Assembly: GCA_001769275.1 (NCBI GenBank)
Contig: MEOQ01000042.1
Coordinates: 1 to 64,000, forward strand
Origin: Bacteroidetes bacterium GWF2_43_63
GTDB lineage: Bacteria; Bacteroidota; Bacteroidia; Bacteroidales; DTU049
Length of the DNA stretch: 64,000 nucleotides
Direction of reading: 5' to 3'
Each line of letters opens with the position of its first letter. Within the stretch, counting starts at the first letter, position 1. Shown here piece by piece: positions 1 to 9,812 of the stretch. The notes beneath the pieces are model-generated. The model saw only the letters and a list, made by a program, of their open reading frames with translations. It did not search any database and had not been told where the DNA came from. The position numbers were made by a program, and so were the translations under genes.

Positions 1-187
1 TCTTCAGAGCTAACCAAAGAGGTGTTGTTGACACAAGTTTTTTCCTATTCAGATTGCACAAACTTTTTGCTTTCTCCCCAAGAAATTGATGTGACCCGCT
101 TTTTACAAGTACAAAAAAAGCCAGAATCACTTCTGGCTCCTGTAAAATCTAAAAAGATTTTGTTGTTATTTGGGTTGTCTTTAAAAC
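1..187. other. intergenic region at window start
   Basis: No convincing gene is seen. The only recognisable element is the terminator of the adjacent minus-strand secreted-protein gene, at about 113-140. A short plus-strand reading frame at 22-207 runs through that terminator and has no family resemblance. Confidence 0.6.
113..140 (-). terminator. rho-independent terminator of the 1372-aa secreted protein gene
   Basis: On the minus strand an AGCCAGAA / TTCTGGCT hairpin with a short loop is followed by a run of seven T. It lies about 50 bp past the stop codon at 188. Near-identical GCCAG hairpins follow the other two large secreted-protein genes (5615-5640 and 9760-9789). Confidence 0.85.
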
Positions 188-3100
188 TTATTTATTCAGG
201 ATTGTGAAGCGCTGGCTCTCGAGTCCTTCAATATTCAACAGATATAAACCATCCTGCAGATTATCGAAATAAATTCGTGGCATCACGCCATCCAGCGTGC
301 CTTCCATGATTATCATTCCCATCAGGTTAAACACTTTGTACGGCTTATTCACAAAGTAGCGGCTGGCGCGCACAGTCATGTAGTCATCAGCCGGATTTGG
401 AAAAAGTTCTACAATAAGAGGCTCTTCATCTGTTGCGAAGTCAACGGCTACAATATCACTATACTCAAATTCTCCATTAAAATCGGTCTGTTTGATGCGG
501 TAATAAACAACACCGCTAAGTGGGCCGTAATCGGAGAATTGGTATGTCCTTACCACATTGCTGTTGCCGGCGCCATCCACAATTCCGATGGCCTCGAATT
601 CAATGCCGTCGAGCGAGCGCTCAACAGTGAAATAATCATTGTTGTTTTCGGTGGCAGTAATCCACGTGAGCTCTGAGCCATCAAATACTTTCTCTGCATA
701 GAAGCCAATCATCGATACCGGCAGCGGTTCGGTAATGTCGCAATCAAACGATGCGCCGTTGGTCAGGGTCCAGTCAATGGTGTACTGGTTCGGATTGGGT
801 TTGTCCCATTCGTTTACCATTAGATAATAATACTCACCAGCTACCACATTTACTTCTTCTACCCATTGATCTCCAGCAACATCTTCGGAAAAATCAGTTG
901 TGCCCGGCGCTTGTTCCATGCCGGTTTTGCCAGGCGACGTTCTTGCAGCATAGGAACAACGAATAGGTGTTCCAAGCGATCCGCAGTTGTTGGCCTTAAA
1001 GAATGCAAAGTCGAGGTCGCTGACACCGTTGGGAACAATTTCCATTTCAACGGTGCCGCTTGTGGCAATGTGAACATAATACCACTCTGTAAAATATTCA
1101 GAGGTAATACATCCTTCACAATTATCCGAGGTCAAACCGGGCCCATAAGTAAACGAACTGGCAGTGACATCGGAGCATACCGGCGTGGAATTAACGCAGT
1201 CGGTGTTGGTTTCGCCCGAAGGTCCGGTCGGGAAATCGACACAAGTGAGATTGATTTGCCAGCCATCCCATGGGCCGACACTTGATGCTCCCGATGAAAA
1301 TCTAAAGGTGAGACATCCACTTACATGGGTAGATGTAAAAACTCCGCCATTCCAAGCGCCACCAGCGGTATATACTGGTGCGGGACTACTGCCGCAGCCA
1401 TACCACATGTTTGGAGATCCTTGTCCAGGGCCATTCTGAACATAAAGAACATCGCTGCAAACCGGCCCTGCAGCATATTCCACATCAATCATGGATATAG
1501 TAGCACGAACAGCCTTTAACGGAGTGTTCGGACAAAAAGTCCTGAATACTTGGTTGACGTTGTTGGAATAAGGATTAGCAGCGCCACCATCGTCATAATA
1601 AGAGGCATTGCAGGTAGCAGTCATACAGGCGCCTACATAAGTACTCTGGAGACCTACGGTTGGATGCAGATAAATAAGCGGTAACGTGCTGACTGAGAGT
1701 ATTGCCCCGTTTGAATTGGTTTCATATGTGCAATGTCCATCAACAATACAACGATATTGATATAAATTGCAACTAACGGGAACACTAAATAATGATAGAG
1801 AAGAGGTTGTCCATCCACTGTACGTCGGCGAACTTCCGGCTGCCGCTATGTTGGTCCAGGTAGATCCATTATCGGTCGAAACCTGCCATTGAAAACCGGT
1901 TGCACCATTTGCAGAAACGGAAAAACTTGTTCCACTTCCTTCGGCAACGGTTTCATCAGTAGGTTGTGATGTAACTACCGGAGCTGAATAAATTTCTGCT
2001 ACAATCGGTGTTCTTGGATAGCTTTCACAAAGTGTTGTTGTGTTGAATGTAGCAACATAGAAAGTTGTAGTGGTTCCCACTGTTGGTGCATAACTGGACC
2101 CTGTTGCAGCCGGGGCACCTCCTGTAGCGGCGGTGTACCAGTGATAACTCTCTCCTGCAGCTGCTCCTGATGCACCAAGTGTAATGGTTGCAGGGGTGGA
2201 ACAACTTCCGCCGTCTGTTACCGATGGATAACCGGTAGGCGTTACGTTAAGTATTGCTGAAGCTGAAGAATTACACTCGGTCATGCATTTGTACAAAAAG
2301 CCATTATTGGAGGCGCCAATACCGGTCAATCCAAGTGTTCCGGTGTTCCATCCTGAATAGGTTGGTTCTGAACCGGCGTCTGTTATGGGTTCCCATGTCG
2401 TTCCTCCGTCAGAACTTACCATCCATTGATAAGGCCCTCCGGCTGGACTGGTTGTGGCCGTAAAGATTGCCGAGCCATTCTGGCAAGCCTGCGCATCTGT
2501 TGGGGAAGTTGCAATTGTTGCTCCAGAGCCCGAAACAGTCATGGTTATTACATTGGAGGAGCCTGTTGCCGGCGATGCGCACATGAAGTCGGAAGTCACA
2601 ACACAGGATATCTGATCTCCACTGTTGAGTGTCATTGTTGAATAGGTCGATGCATCGGCATTGGCAATATCAACACCATTCAGCTTCCATTGATATTCAG
2701 GAGAGGTGCCTCCGTTAATGGGCACACATGTAAAGGATACGTTCTGACAAGGCGCTATGGTGCTTCCTGGATCGGCTGCAATTGTTCCACCAGGAGTAAC
2801 AAATCCATTGATGATGGCGTCAACTTCGGTGCGGGAGCTGATGCAGGATTTTTTCTGGTAATATACAGCTCCAATAATTCCGTAGCCGTTTACGCCGGCA
2901 GCTGATAATGGACTTAATAATCCTCCCTGTACACTTCCTCCTGACATCGAGAGCGTTCCGTCATTTGCTGTAGATGTGCCGGTACAGTAAATAACCTGAC
3001 TGGTTGTGTATATATATATTCCCGTCAATTGCCCGGCAGGAATTGTAAAGTCATCTACATCAATAATCGTTGGTGTTCCGATGGCTGCAGTAGTTACTGT

Positions 3101-4306
3101 ATATGTGCCTCCAGCTTGAGTCCAGTTTCCGGGAATGGCTTCATTGCCAGAAAAGGTGCCGGTACGGTAATATACCTGAAAGTTTCTTGAAACACTTCCT
3201 TCGTTTACCCGGATTGAAATCTGTGTGACAATCAAAGGATCAGAAGAGAGGTTTGTGATATTATAGGCAGCAAAGGAATTAGCGCTGAGGGCGCCAGTTA
3301 CAACTGTTAAGCCGCTATTCAACGATGTTTCAGAACTCAACGAAACGCTCTCAACATAATATGGTGTTGTCGTCGAAATACTCGGTGTTGTATAGGTGTT
3401 TCCAGTGCCCAAACATGTTCCTCCGGTGGCAGCATCGTACCAGAAATAGTTTGAAGACGAGCCGCCGCTGGCTCCCAACGTGACTGTTCCCGGATCGCAA
3501 CGAATGACATCGGGTGCAACCGGCGCTGTTGGCTGAACTGTAGTGAATGAATTCACAGTAGAGGCATTCAAGCTTCCGCTGGCAGGCACAACTTTCCAGT
3601 AGTAAGTTGTCCCTAGTGTAAGACCGCTGGCGTTGTATGTCGTGGCTGCCTGATCGTTGCTGACCAATGTTGCTGGCGGATTTGTTGTTCCAAGATATAC
3701 ATCCCATAAAGGTGAGCACCCGCCGGCACTCCAGGAAAGAGTGGTGGATGTCGCATTGCATGTAAGGCTGGAGCCGTTGGTTGGGGCGGTGAGGGTAGGT
3801 GCTGATGTACTAGTAGTTGATAATGTGGCAAAAACAGCTCCGTTAAGAATGCTTGAAACGCCAGTCCCACCATTGCGTGTAATATCTCCAATTGAAACTG
3901 ATGACGATTGCACAACTATTCCAGCAATTGTAACTGTATTTATTTTATTACCACCGCTGACATTAATTGTTATCGTTAAAGTTGTAGAACTGGAGAGAAC
4001 AATTGATGCGGAAGAAATATTAAGCCCTGTATAAGAAACCGTTCCTGGACTCGTGAAAATATAATTTGCTGGAGCTGCTAAAATAATCGTATGGGTGCCG
4101 TCAGTAAGGTCAGCAGTATTTGTTTCTGTTAATACAATATTTGTTACTGTTCCTGACACAGGGAAATTATTACAGGCATCAATACTAACCGAGCCGGGCA
4201 TTATTGTAACCTGACCAATACCATTGAGCCCAAACACAACAACCAACACCAACCCCAACAAAATCCGGCTAATAAAGCCCGCTTTAAACGAATAAAGTTT
4301 CTTCAT
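188..4306 (-). CDS. large secreted multidomain protein with CUB-like domain and T9SS sorting tail
   Basis: This 1372-residue protein is predicted to be exported and then secreted or anchored at the cell surface by the type IX system. The N-terminus has a signal peptide (about residues 1-31). A fibronectin-III-like segment lies near 170-260, followed by several Ig-like segments of the SQPTD...G..FQW type. A CUB-like domain spans about 875-1027 and starts with a Y.HPT.G.Q.TY.GAC pattern. A Cys-containing module follows at about 1030-1190 (TNTDC..TPVC...GPGLTS..C.GC, then a WYY strand and an NEWDKPNPNQYTIDW segment). The last 85 or so residues are a T9SS type-A tail with the ELFPNPADD motif. Two neighbouring genes encode paralogues of the CUB plus module plus tail part. 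The ligand is unknown; adhesion or matrix binding is an inference. Confidence 0.85.
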   Translation of the reverse strand: MKKLYSFKAGFISRILLGLVLVVVFGLNGIGQVTIMPGSVSIDACNNFPVSGTVTNIVLTETNTADLTDGTHTIILAAPANYIFTSPGTVSYTGLNISSASIVLSSSTTLTITINVSGGNKINTVTIAGIVVQSSSVSIGDITRNGGTGVSSILNGAVFATLSTTSTSAPTLTAPTNGSSLTCNATSTTLSWSAGGCSPLWDVYLGTTNPPATLVSNDQAATTYNASGLTLGTTYYWKVVPASGSLNASTVNSFTTVQPTAPVAPDVIRCDPGTVTLGASGGSSSNYFWYDAATGGTCLGTGNTYTTPSISTTTPYYVESVSLSSETSLNSGLTVVTGALSANSFAAYNITNLSSDPLIVTQISIRVNEGSVSRNFQVYYRTGTFSGNEAIPGNWTQAGGTYTVTTAAIGTPTIIDVDDFTIPAGQLTGIYIYTTSQVIYCTGTSTANDGTLSMSGGSVQGGLLSPLSAAGVNGYGIIGAVYYQKKSCISSRTEVDAIINGFVTPGGTIAADPGSTIAPCQNVSFTCVPINGGTSPEYQWKLNGVDIANADASTYSTMTLNSGDQISCVVTSDFMCASPATGSSNVITMTVSGSGATIATSPTDAQACQNGSAIFTATTSPAGGPYQWMVSSDGGTTWEPITDAGSEPTYSGWNTGTLGLTGIGASNNGFLYKCMTECNSSASAILNVTPTGYPSVTDGGSCSTPATITLGASGAAAGESYHWYTAATGGAPAATGSSYAPTVGTTTTFYVATFNTTTLCESYPRTPIVAEIYSAPVVTSQPTDETVAEGSGTSFSVSANGATGFQWQVSTDNGSTWTNIAAAGSSPTYSGWTTSSLSLFSVPVSCNLYQYRCIVDGHCTYETNSNGAILSVSTLPLIYLHPTVGLQSTYVGACMTATCNASYYDDGGAANPYSNNVNQVFRTFCPNTPLKAVRATISMIDVEYAAGPVCSDVLYVQNGPGQGSPNMWYGCGSSPAPVYTAGGAWNGGVFTSTHVSGCLTFRFSSGASSVGPWDGWQINLTCVDFPTGPSGETNTDCVNSTPVCSDVTASSFTYGPGLTSDNCEGCITSEYFTEWYYVHIATSGTVEMEIVPNGVSDLDFAFFKANNCGSLGTPIRCSYAARTSPGKTGMEQAPGTTDFSEDVAGDQWVEEVNVVAGEYYYLMVNEWDKPNPNQYTIDWTLTNGASFDCDITEPLPVSMIGFYAEKVFDGSELTWITATENNNDYFTVERSLDGIEFEAIGIVDGAGNSNVVRTYQFSDYGPLSGVVYYRIKQTDFNGEFEYSDIVAVDFATDEEPLIVELFPNPADDYMTVRASRYFVNKPYKVFNLMGMIIMEGTLDGVMPRIYFDNLQDGLYLLNIEGLESQRFTILNK

Positions 4307-4838
4307 AAGGCATAATTTAGTAATGCGATATTTTCTACACTCGGTGCTATTTGGATATTAAGTATAAACAGAGGTTCGCGCTGAAATAAATCAGGCGAAA
4401 AAACACAGCTGTAATTACAGCGAATAGAATTTCTGAACATGACAATAACCCCCAAATAACGGTGCTAAGATACGAAAAAGCCCGTGAGGTTTAATATGAA
4501 AGGAGCGTGTTTAACAATTATATTATCTGATTATAAGATATATAGCAATATATGTTGTGTTTGTTAATGCAAGAATACGTAGACAAAATACTGTTTATGC
4601 AACATAAGGTGAGTTTTTTATTGCTTAAGACATTGGCCGCGGTGTTTCGGTGTTTTGTAAATTAAACCCCGGGGTTTTTTGATGTTCACCGATGATTTAA
4701 CAAAATATCTTGTCGAAAGGAGCAAATATGGCCTACATATGTCGATTTTGAGCACATGTAGCGACTTGAATATTTAGTTGCATTGAGGTGCGTTGGAATT
4801 TCGCCACGATGGCACGACGTGTCACGTTTTACGTGAAG

Positions 4839-5113
4839 ACACAAGTTTTTTTGAGGCTTTTACATCTTGCTGGCATTATTGCAATAAAAGGATCAGGTCA
4901 CGCGTCTGGAGACGCGCGCCCAGAGAGGCTGCGAATGTTTTTCAGGAGATCCCGGCTCTCAATGAACATTGAACAGCGAACAATCCGTGCATTCTTACGG
5001 ATCAAGAGGAAGTGAGAATATCGAAGTAAAAATTCTCCTCACTTCATAATTCCTTGTTCCTTGTTCATGATTCGAAAGCTCCGGCCGGGAACTCAGTGGT
5101 GATGATTTATGTG
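4839..5113. repeat. dispersed intergenic repeat, copy A
   Basis: About 275 bp. It is near-identical to 9378-9626 over its whole length, apart from a stretch of about 25 bp (near 4981-5006) that can itself fold (TCCGT...ACGGA) and is absent from copy B. It contains the hairpin CGCGTC-TGGA-GACGCG. Neither copy contains a transposase or a conserved reading frame. Confidence 0.8.
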
Positions 5114-5614
5114 CCTTGGTGTCTTCGTGGCTTAAGCACCTTTGGGCGCGCGTCTCCCGACGCGTGCCCATGAATAATTTATTTGTGCCTTCGTGCCATT
5201 GTGGCAATTCCGATAGCTATCGGAACTCTCTGCGCCTCTGCGAGCTTTGCGCGATGAAACTGAACCAAGATTCATCGCAGATGAAGATTGGTTCGAATTC
5301 GCGTTCATTAGCCCTGCTGAGGGAGGCAAAATCTTTCGCGTGAACCGAAGTGCCTAACAGGCACGAGCTCATGAACACCGATAAATACAAAATAATGAGT
5401 GAATAATACGCGTTAATTCGCGGACAAGCGGAGCGCCGAAGTTGTTGCTTTAATGGTTTTCGCGGAGATCCCGGCACGCATGAACTCTGAATAGCGAACA
5501 AGGAAGTGAGAATGATGAAGGATTATTTACTTCAAACTTACTTCTTACCTCATATTTCCTTGCTCCATGTTCAAGATTCAGTTTTTGTGTCTTGGTGTCT
5601 TCGTGGCAAAACAA

Positions 5615-5640
5615 GAGAGCCAGAATTTCTTCTGGCTCTC
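5615..5640 (-). terminator. terminator of the 932-aa secreted protein gene
   Basis: A perfect inverted repeat, GAGAGCCAGAA / TTCTGGCTCTC with a 4-nt loop. On the minus strand it is followed by a T-rich stretch (TTGTTTTG). It lies about 55 bp past the stop codon at 5697. Confidence 0.8.
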
Positions 5641-5696
5641 ATAAAACCGGGTCAGGGTTTTAGGGTGTTATTTGGGTTGAAATTATTTTTTCTTTT

Positions 5697-8495
5697 TCAA
5701 TAAACAATCAGTTTTGTGGCGGGTTCACCGTTTATAACAATCGTGTACATTCCTTTTTCAAGATTTTCTTTATAATGTTCGCGGCCATATATATCGAAAA
5801 TCCGCATCTCGTCTCCGCTCACCATGCCTTCAATTTTCCAGTTTTCGCCTTGAGTTGCGGGATTCGGCACAGCTTTGAACGTGCGGGTGTCGGCCCCGCA
5901 ATTGGCAACAATTGGCTCTGAATAAGCAAAGGCCCCATCAAGGTCAATTTGCTTCAATTTATAATATACGGTGCCCGGATTTTCTTCCAGGTAGCTGGTT
6001 TCGTATTTCATGTAGCTGTTTGCATTGCCGCGGCCGTCGATGGTATCAACCGCTGCAAAGGCAATTCCGTTATACGATTTCAGCACAACGAAGTAATCGT
6101 TGTTTGTTTCCGAAGCCACTTCCCAGGCGATGTCAACGAGTCCATCGTTGCATATTGCGTCGAATGAGAGTAGTTCCACCGGCAACACAATTGCACAATC
6201 CATAGCGCCGCCTTCTGCGAACTGCCATACAAGGTCAAAGCCATTGGCGCCCGGCGACCAGTTGTTGATTAAAATATAATAGCGCTGGCCGGCAGTCACA
6301 CTCTGCCAATTGACCCAGCTGTCGCCCGATACATCTTCGCTGTAATCTGTGGAGGTTCCGTTCATTCCGGTATTGGTTGGCCAGCTGCTTTTGCTGCAAT
6401 CAACACAATCTGCACCACCGCAATCAACACCGGTTTCGTCAGCGTCTTTCACGTTGTTGCTGCAATGGGTGCCGTCGCTGATGAAGATGGCGTAGGTTTC
6501 GGCTTCACCAGTGGGGGTGGCGGCACAAGGGTTGGCTTGATAGCTTGCGTATTGAGAAAACACTCTAAAAGCTGTTTTGCCAGGACGAGCTGTTAATGGA
6601 ATCGGTATTGATAAAGTAAGGTTTTGCGGACTAACTGTGGCGCCCCCAAGATCAAATATTTCTCCTGCATCAAAAACAAGATTTTTGTTCCAGTCGAACC
6701 AAGCTCTAACGTAAGCTTGTTTCCATGTTTGGGCTCCTGTGGCTCCTATAACATTTACTGTTAAGTTATACGAGGACCCAGCATTAACGGTTGTCGACAG
6801 ACTTGTATAGTTTGCATAATGTCCTGAAGTAAGGCCATTACTGTTATTACTAATAGTGTTAAACACTACATTGTAAATGCCAGTTGAAAACCCCCCTGCA
6901 TAGGATTGTCTGCAATATGTTGGAGACATGGCATAAGAGCAACGAACCGGATCACCCAGTGTTGCGCAAGTGTCTGCTTCATATAAGGCAAAATCATAAT
7001 CTTCAAAAAACTCTTCCGGTTTCATATCCAACGCCAGTTTTCCATCGGCAGTAATTTCAAAATAGTACCAGCTTGAAAAATTCTCCGACAGGTTACAGCC
7101 ACCACAAGTAGAAGTGAGGCCTGGTCCCGGGCTGGATGAATTCAGATTGGTAGCTCCACAAATTGGAATTGCAGTATTACAGTCATTATTTGTTTGAGAT
7201 ACTTGACTGCAATTAACACACCCCAATGTGATGTTCCAGCCATCTAAATTTGTAATTGCGTTTGAGTAAAAAACAAATGTCAAACAGCCACTGCTGTTTG
7301 TAGAAGTTATTGTCAATGGCAATGATGCAGACCAATTGCCGCAACCACCCCATAAAAATGGCGAGCCTTGTGTTGGACCATCTCTGATAATTAGAGCGTC
7401 ATTTACACAACCTGATGAACTCTCAATAACTAAACTGTTAATGGTGGCAGTCATACATTTGCCAGGAAATTCCGGGCAAAAAGTTCTGTAAATTTCATTA
7501 ATGTTGGGCGAATATGGATTTGCATTTCCGTCATCTACATAAGTTCCGGAGCAGGTGTTCACCATGCAGGCTCCGTTGTATGTCCCCTGTATTCCTTCGG
7601 TTGGATGTTCATAATAGCCGGGAATTTCAGGACAGTTAATGTAAAAAGAAACATTGGTGATATTGCTCGAAGCATCTTCGTTGTCGCAAATGAAATAGTA
7701 AGTAACACCTGAATCAAGAGCAAGAGGTCCAAAAGTTGCGCTACTGGCAGCGGTGCGACCAATACAAGTCCAACCAGTTGAAGTACAGCTTGTGTTGTAG
7801 GCAAAGTTGATATATTCTGCGCTGGGGTTTCCCGAAAGTGTCAGAAAAGTACCAGTGTTTTGGGTGGGGGTATAAGCAAAGATGGCTTCTTCGCCAGGTG
7901 CAGCATTGCCGCAATACTGGTTATTCCAATCTCCGCCTCCCTGGAAATTCAGTGTTTGTGTTTGACCGCAAAGAATGGTTGGTACGCTCGCGCAGGGCCC
8001 GGTTCCAAGTGGTTCATACACACAGAAATTGAAATTTCCAAATGAATTGTTTCCGTATTCCCAGACACGGATATAAATGGTTGTGCCTGGTGCAAGTCCG
8101 ATCCGGTCTATTTTTGGCATATAATAACCGTTGTCGCTGTCGTCGTCGTCGCATTCAATCAGGGTTAGACCTGTGGTACAATCGCCGGAGTAAATGGCCA
8201 TGGCAATATCGGTCAGACCACCGCTGGGTGTTTGTGTGTCGAAAATCAGATGGCCGGAGGCCGGAACAGTAACCGAAAACCACACATCGCCGCCCAGATA
8301 GTTGCCGCAGCCGGGGGCCGGGGGCACTGTTGGCGAGGTTGTAGGAGTTGCGCCAACGTTGGAATAAGTTGAAAAGGTGCATGAACTGCTTGCTGTGAGT
8401 GCAATGGCTCCGGTGCAATTATCATTGGCTGGCTGAGCAACGGAGACAGCCGATAAACAACAAACAGCGGTAATTATGGATATAAATCTTTTCAT
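5697..8495 (-). CDS. secreted CUB/GEVED-domain protein with T9SS tail
   Basis: This 932-residue protein has a signal peptide (MKRFISIITAVCCLSAVSVAQ). Two jelly-roll-like pre-peptidase-type segments with NDNC.GAI motifs follow (about 22-290). A CUB-like domain lies at about 300-428 (YEHPTEGIQGTYNGAC start) and the shared Cys module begins at about 437. Inside that module, after RCSYAMSP, a GEVED-type domain (ARAWFDWNKN.VFD.GEIFDLG, then PTGEAETYAIFI) and a Cys loop (NGVKD.DETGVDCGG-like) are inserted at about 525-705; the module then resumes at TGMNGTSTDYSED. A T9SS-like tail ends the protein (about 865-932). The gene starts 15 bp after a small secreted-protein gene and is preceded by a strong AAAGGAGG site, so the two are probably one operon. 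Confidence 0.85.
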   Translation of the reverse strand: MKRFISIITAVCCLSAVSVAQPANDNCTGAIALTASSSCTFSTYSNVGATPTTSPTVPPAPGCGNYLGGDVWFSVTVPASGHLIFDTQTPSGGLTDIAMAIYSGDCTTGLTLIECDDDDSDNGYYMPKIDRIGLAPGTTIYIRVWEYGNNSFGNFNFCVYEPLGTGPCASVPTILCGQTQTLNFQGGGDWNNQYCGNAAPGEEAIFAYTPTQNTGTFLTLSGNPSAEYINFAYNTSCTSTGWTCIGRTAASSATFGPLALDSGVTYYFICDNEDASSNITNVSFYINCPEIPGYYEHPTEGIQGTYNGACMVNTCSGTYVDDGNANPYSPNINEIYRTFCPEFPGKCMTATINSLVIESSSGCVNDALIIRDGPTQGSPFLWGGCGNWSASLPLTITSTNSSGCLTFVFYSNAITNLDGWNITLGCVNCSQVSQTNNDCNTAIPICGATNLNSSSPGPGLTSTCGGCNLSENFSSWYYFEITADGKLALDMKPEEFFEDYDFALYEADTCATLGDPVRCSYAMSPTYCRQSYAGGFSTGIYNVVFNTISNNSNGLTSGHYANYTSLSTTVNAGSSYNLTVNVIGATGAQTWKQAYVRAWFDWNKNLVFDAGEIFDLGGATVSPQNLTLSIPIPLTARPGKTAFRVFSQYASYQANPCAATPTGEAETYAIFISDGTHCSNNVKDADETGVDCGGADCVDCSKSSWPTNTGMNGTSTDYSEDVSGDSWVNWQSVTAGQRYYILINNWSPGANGFDLVWQFAEGGAMDCAIVLPVELLSFDAICNDGLVDIAWEVASETNNDYFVVLKSYNGIAFAAVDTIDGRGNANSYMKYETSYLEENPGTVYYKLKQIDLDGAFAYSEPIVANCGADTRTFKAVPNPATQGENWKIEGMVSGDEMRIFDIYGREHYKENLEKGMYTIVINGEPATKLIVY

Positions 8496-8510
8496 AGGCC
8501 CTCCTTTCTT

Positions 8511-8888
8511 TTAGTTCAAATCCGGAAGAACCGGGTCTTTATGAATCTGAACCGGTGGGTTTTGTATAATTTTCAACTCATCCTGCAGCTGCTGGATTTC
8601 GTCGTTGAGGGTTGCTTTCCGCACATTGTCGGCCGAGTTTTCGAGTTCGGTTTTCTTTGCACGTATCTGTACATGAATTTCATCTTCGCGCTGCGAATTT
8701 ATCGCCGGAAGCGTTTTTTGTATCTGAACCGGCTGAACAGCTTCAGTCTGCATCTTCGATTCATTCGGGGCGATGCTTATCGTCGTTCCCTCAGAAACCA
8801 CAGTAATGCTGTTCTGAGCAACCACGTCAGAACAAGCGAAAACACAAAGCAAAAAGACCCCCGTCCCAAATAACAATAGCGTTTTCAT
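8511..8888 (-). CDS. small secreted protein, partner of the downstream CUB/T9SS gene
   Basis: A 125-residue protein with an N-terminal signal peptide (MKTLLLFGTGVFLLCVFACSD, cut near VVAQ or lipidated at a Cys). The rest is Gln/Lys/Glu-rich, with a predicted helical or coiled-coil stretch at about 65-110 (HVQIRAKKTELENSADNVRK and onward) and a Pro-rich end. No known domain was recognised. It sits directly upstream of the 932-aa gene. The gene at 12172-12468, upstream of the 790-aa paralogue, resembles it in its MKTLL start, size and Q-T-x-x-V-x-x-V/A-x-x-x-K patches, so a partner role is inferred. Confidence 0.7.
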   Translation of the reverse strand: MKTLLLFGTGVFLLCVFACSDVVAQNSITVVSEGTTISIAPNESKMQTEAVQPVQIQKTLPAINSQREDEIHVQIRAKKTELENSADNVRKATLNDEIQQLQDELKIIQNPPVQIHKDPVLPDLN

Positions 8889-9377
8889 ATGGCATATATT
8901 TTTTGAATGATATGAGATGCGAAATAAATCAGTCTACATAAGATTGTTTGAGCGCCGAAAAGTAAAAACAAGTCGAAAAAAAAATGATGTAAGTATTAAA
9001 TAAAAGTCGCTAAGGCAGAAATAGTGAGGCGATAAAACACGTAAAGCCAGGATTACTCAGCTAAAAATAATAAATTTCAAGTGAAAACGCAAATATTGTG
9101 GACAAAGTTAACACATAAGACCTCTTTTTGTATGTTTTTTCTGAAAATATGTAAATGGTTGTATATTACTTAAATGAGTTTTAACGTCTTAAAAGACAGT
9201 TGGTTACAAGTTGATTTAATTATAATATTTTTATTGGGAAAAGCTATCTTGGTGATTATCAGTACGTGATATTTGGTATTATTTCGCGATAAATTTAACA
9301 AAGTGATTGGATTTTGCCACAATGGCTTAAGACGCATAATCCTAATATAGTGCGGATATCGCCACAAGGGCACGAAT

Positions 9378-9626
9378 ACACAAGTTTTTTTATGCTTCTA
9401 CATTTTGCTGGCATTATTGCTATAATAGGATCAGGTCACGCGTCTGGAGACGCGCGCCCAGAGAGGCTGCGAAGGTTTTCGAGGAGATTCCGGCTCGCAT
9501 GAACACTGAACAGCGAACAAGGAAGTGAGAATATCGAAGTAAAATTTCTCCTCACTTCATAATTCCTTGTTCCTTGTTCATGATTCGAAAGCTCCGGTCG
9601 GGAACTCAGTGGTGATGATTTATGTG
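9378..9626. repeat. dispersed intergenic repeat, copy B
   Basis: Second copy of the block at 4839-5113, same orientation, about 4.5 kb away, also downstream of a large T9SS gene on the minus strand. Differences are scattered substitutions and the lack of the 25-bp insert. The end facing the gene carries the tgcg-rich word array. Confidence 0.8.
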
Positions 9627-9759
9627 TCTTCACGTAAAACGTGACAAGTGGTGCCTTGGTGGCGAATCTCTCTGTGCCCCTGCGCCCTCCGCGCGATATT
9701 TTCGTGCAATCTCTCTGCGGCTTTGCGATCTCTGCGCGAAATTCTCTGCGGCTCAGCGC

Positions 9760-9789
9760 AAAAAAAGCCAGGTGATTTCCCTGGCTTTT
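9760..9789 (-). terminator. terminator of the 790-aa secreted protein gene
   Basis: On the minus strand an AGCCAGG / CCTGGCT hairpin with a short loop is followed by seven T. It lies 24 bp after the stop codon at 9813. Confidence 0.85.
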
Positions 9790-9812
9790 CAATGCTCTTG
9801 CGGTTGGATGAA

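Larger units (their letters stand above)
4307..5696. other. long intergenic region rich in dispersed repeats
   Basis: About 1.4 kb without a supportable gene. The part near 4307-4500 should hold the promoter of the minus-strand gene. From about 4790 the region is built of repeats: a TCACGTTTTACGTGA palindrome at about 4821, a GACGCG-type hairpin at about 4897 and again near 5148, a block at 4839-5113 that recurs at 9378-9626, and words of the type 'tcgtggc', 'ctctgcgcctctgcgag' and 'ccttgttccttgttca'. Short open frames here lie inside repeats and are not credible genes. Confidence 0.75.
8889..9812. other. intergenic region with promoter zone and repeats
   Basis: About 920 bp. The AT-rich part at 8889-9300 has no recognisable gene and probably holds the promoter of the minus-strand pair. 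The part after about 9310 is repeat-derived: copy B of the long dispersed repeat, the TCACGTTTTACGTGA palindrome in reverse context at about 9627, and tgcg-rich words up to the terminator at 9760. Confidence 0.7.

Noticed and set aside
22-207. Short plus-strand gene at the window start
   Set aside because: It passes through the terminator of the opposite gene and overlaps its 3' end.
4788-5015. Plus-strand 75-codon frame
   Set aside because: It lies inside the dispersed repeat and is not kept in the second copy at 9378.
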